Part shown: piece by piece, positions 44,096 through 44,950 of the stretch | Layout: each line of letters opens with the position of its first letter | Numbering within the stretch: the first letter of the stretch is position 1 | Assembly: GCA_024695465.1 (NCBI GenBank) | Contig: JAILID010000048.1 | Span: 1-44,950 of the forward strand | Source of the DNA: Lachnospiraceae bacterium | Lineage (GTDB): Bacteria; Bacillota; Clostridia; Lachnospirales; Lachnospiraceae | Length of the DNA stretch: 44,950 nucleotides | Reading direction: 5' to 3' | Program-made: the position numbers and the translations under genes | The notes under the pieces: generated by a model | What the model saw: the letters and a program-made list of their open reading frames with translations, nothing else | Told to the model about the DNA's origin: nothing | Database searches by the model: none

Positions 44096-44310
44096 CTAAC
44101 TCTTCCATTTTTCAATACCTTTGTGCTTTTTCATGGATACATTTGCAATCCATACCGACACGACCATACCGATGATGACAACAACAGGAAATGCCCATGC
44201 AGAGCTGGCCGACATAAGGGTATCTCCATAGCCGTCAGGTATTTCTTCTACCGCACACTCATAAGTATACGCACGGTTGAACCAGATCTGTCCATAATAA
44301 CCGAAGCTGG
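44096..44310 (-). pseudogene. C-terminal fragment of an unidentified membrane protein
   Basis: A frame different from the neighbouring ParB frame reads SSFGYYGQIWFNRAYTYECA, then EEIPDGYGDTLMSASSAWAF and a strongly hydrophobic helix (PVVVIIGMVVSVWIANVS) with a basic tail KKHKGIEKWKS before a TAG at 44096-44098. It has no start codon or ribosome binding site at its 5' end and its beginning coincides with the point where the ParB-like frame loses its family pattern. It is therefore read as the tail of a membrane protein left after a deletion. The family was not recognised. Confidence 0.55.
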
Positions 44311-44658
44311 AATTTGAACATTATTCTTTCGGCCGCTCTTGCGCTTAATAGCTTCATACTTCATTTTGTAGGCAAAAGCCTTCTCACTGGGGCGGATCGT
44401 CTCCCGGAATAGATTTGAATCCACCATACTGATCACGGCATCGTCATCCCTCAGCACCCGGATGATCACCGGCACCTTCCGAAAACCGAGGTTCTGCGCG
44501 GCATATTTCCTGCGATGGCCGGAGATGATCTCGATCAACTGCAGCATCTGGCCGTCAGCCTTCACTTTAAATGGGTGATTCCGGAACTCCCGCAGGTGCT
44601 CCATTTCGATCTCCACGATCTTCTCGTCTGGTTCGATCTTGTTTACATTAATCGGCAT
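44248..44658 (-). pseudogene. ParB/Spo0J N-terminal domain protein, remnant with internal gap
   Basis: A 136-residue frame that keeps parts of a ParB nuclease-like domain: a starting strand (EIEMEHLREFRNHPFKVK), the GHRRKYAAQNLGFRKVPVII box and the DNLFRE-like block DSNLFRETIRPSEKAFAYK. Between MLQLIE and IISGHRRK about 20-25 residues normally present (SI...G...P..V.......Y) are missing. After KRKSGRKN the normal continuation is lost, and the frame runs into the unrelated membrane-protein fragment. GGAAGGTG precedes the ATG at 44658. Such ParB proteins usually sit on plasmids or conjugative elements. It may still be translated but is unlikely to be functional. Confidence 0.7.
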
Positions 44659-44727
44659 AGCACACCTTCCTTCTTGCACATCTCGTGCATTTGCTTTCCT
44701 GTCGGTCTGAAAATGGGTAAAAAAAAA

Positions 44728-44776
44728 GCCCGCTCAGACCAGATTTACATTATCTCTGGTCCAAGCGGGCATTTTT
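44728..44776. terminator. Two-step hairpin terminator
   Basis: GCCCGCT/AGCGGGC (44728-44734 with 44764-44770) encloses a second stem GACCAGA/TCTGGTC (44737-44743 with 44755-44761). A-run before and T-run after allow action on both strands. Confidence 0.82.
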
Positions 44777-44950
44777 CAGGAATGTCGCCTGATTAGCTGG
44801 CTATGTAAAAAGAGGTCAGGTTTCCGAATTTTCCTAACAAATGCTGCCGCGTGATGACTGATCATACGCGGATTTCGGACTTTCCATGATCCTCTTCGTG
44901 AAGTTTTCGTTATAGGTTTTATAGCTTGAAATTCATCTGTCTCATAAAGT
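44777..44950. other. Right-edge stretch, no supported gene
   Basis: The minus strand has an open frame of about 55 codons reaching the window edge and ending near 44789, but its content (basic, many arginines) shows no family pattern and it lies just upstream of a terminator. It could be the tail of a gene beyond the edge. Undecided. Confidence 0.3.

Noticed and set aside
44777-44950. Edge open frame on the minus strand as a transposase or integrase tail
   Set aside because: It is basic and open for about 55 codons but shows no recognisable recombinase motif.
1-44950. tRNA genes or CRISPR arrays
   Set aside because: No CCA-adjacent cloverleaf or regularly spaced identical repeats were noticed by eye; a dedicated tRNA scan would be needed for certainty.

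Overview
The window looks like a chromosome segment of a Gram-positive anaerobe of the class Clostridia, most likely Lachnospiraceae. Supporting signs are the order pfkA-dnaX-ybaB-recR-DUF5711, a long SRP RNA with an Alu domain, strong AGGAGG-type ribosome binding sites with frequent TTG/GTG starts, consensus housekeeping promoters, a single-aptamer glycine riboswitch and a huge Cna_B/VWA surface protein. Family names come from reading motifs by eye; no database search was run.

Layout. 1-0.38 kb: two stacked promoters point off the left edge and look like the control region of a stable-RNA (rRNA) operon. 0.38-5.15 kb (minus): a tight operon pfkA, dnaX, ybaB, recR and a DUF5711 membrane-anchored protein. 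5.3-5.6 kb (plus): SRP RNA. 5.59-5.78 kb: three copies of a small palindromic repeat. 5.97-17.8 kb (minus): one 3,937-residue secreted protein with VWA, Cna_B-like and two GGAI-repeat beta-helix regions and no visible wall anchor. 18.5-20.1 kb: glycine riboswitch, terminator and an AGCS amino-acid:cation symporter. 20.2-24.4 kb: an AIM24/TIGR00266 protein, a ketopantoate-reductase-like enzyme, and a GT2-GtrA glycosyltransferase overlapping a DUF368 polyprenyl-phosphate transporter. 24.6-34.9 kb: four cyclic-di-GMP proteins (degenerate GGDEF-EAL, two GGDEF, one HD-GYP) spread among a flavodoxin, a glutathione peroxidase, an alpha/beta hydrolase, a deoxyinosine DNA glycosylase and a lipoprotein. 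35.1-40.5 kb: a DUF2142 membrane protein, a dicarboxylate/amino-acid:cation symporter and a non-hydrolysing UDP-GlcNAc 2-epimerase. 40.6-44.95 kb: a decaying accessory region with an excisionase-like HTH protein, a DUF2249 protein, a methyltransferase, a frameshifted and internally deleted ATC-hydrolase gene, an apparently interrupted membrane-protein gene, a ParB remnant with a missing internal block, and a membrane-protein tail joined to it.

How the parts relate. The left operon joins glycolysis to DNA replication and repair housekeeping. The middle is about the cell surface: a giant adhesin-like protein, lipid-linked sugar synthesis with lipid-carrier recycling, and c-di-GMP enzymes that commonly control adhesion. 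The right end looks like the scar of a mobile or accessory island. The least ordinary items are the giant anchor-less surface protein, the GT2-GtrA/DUF368 gene pair, the palindromic repeat trio, and the cluster of independent gene-breaking events at 42-44.7 kb.
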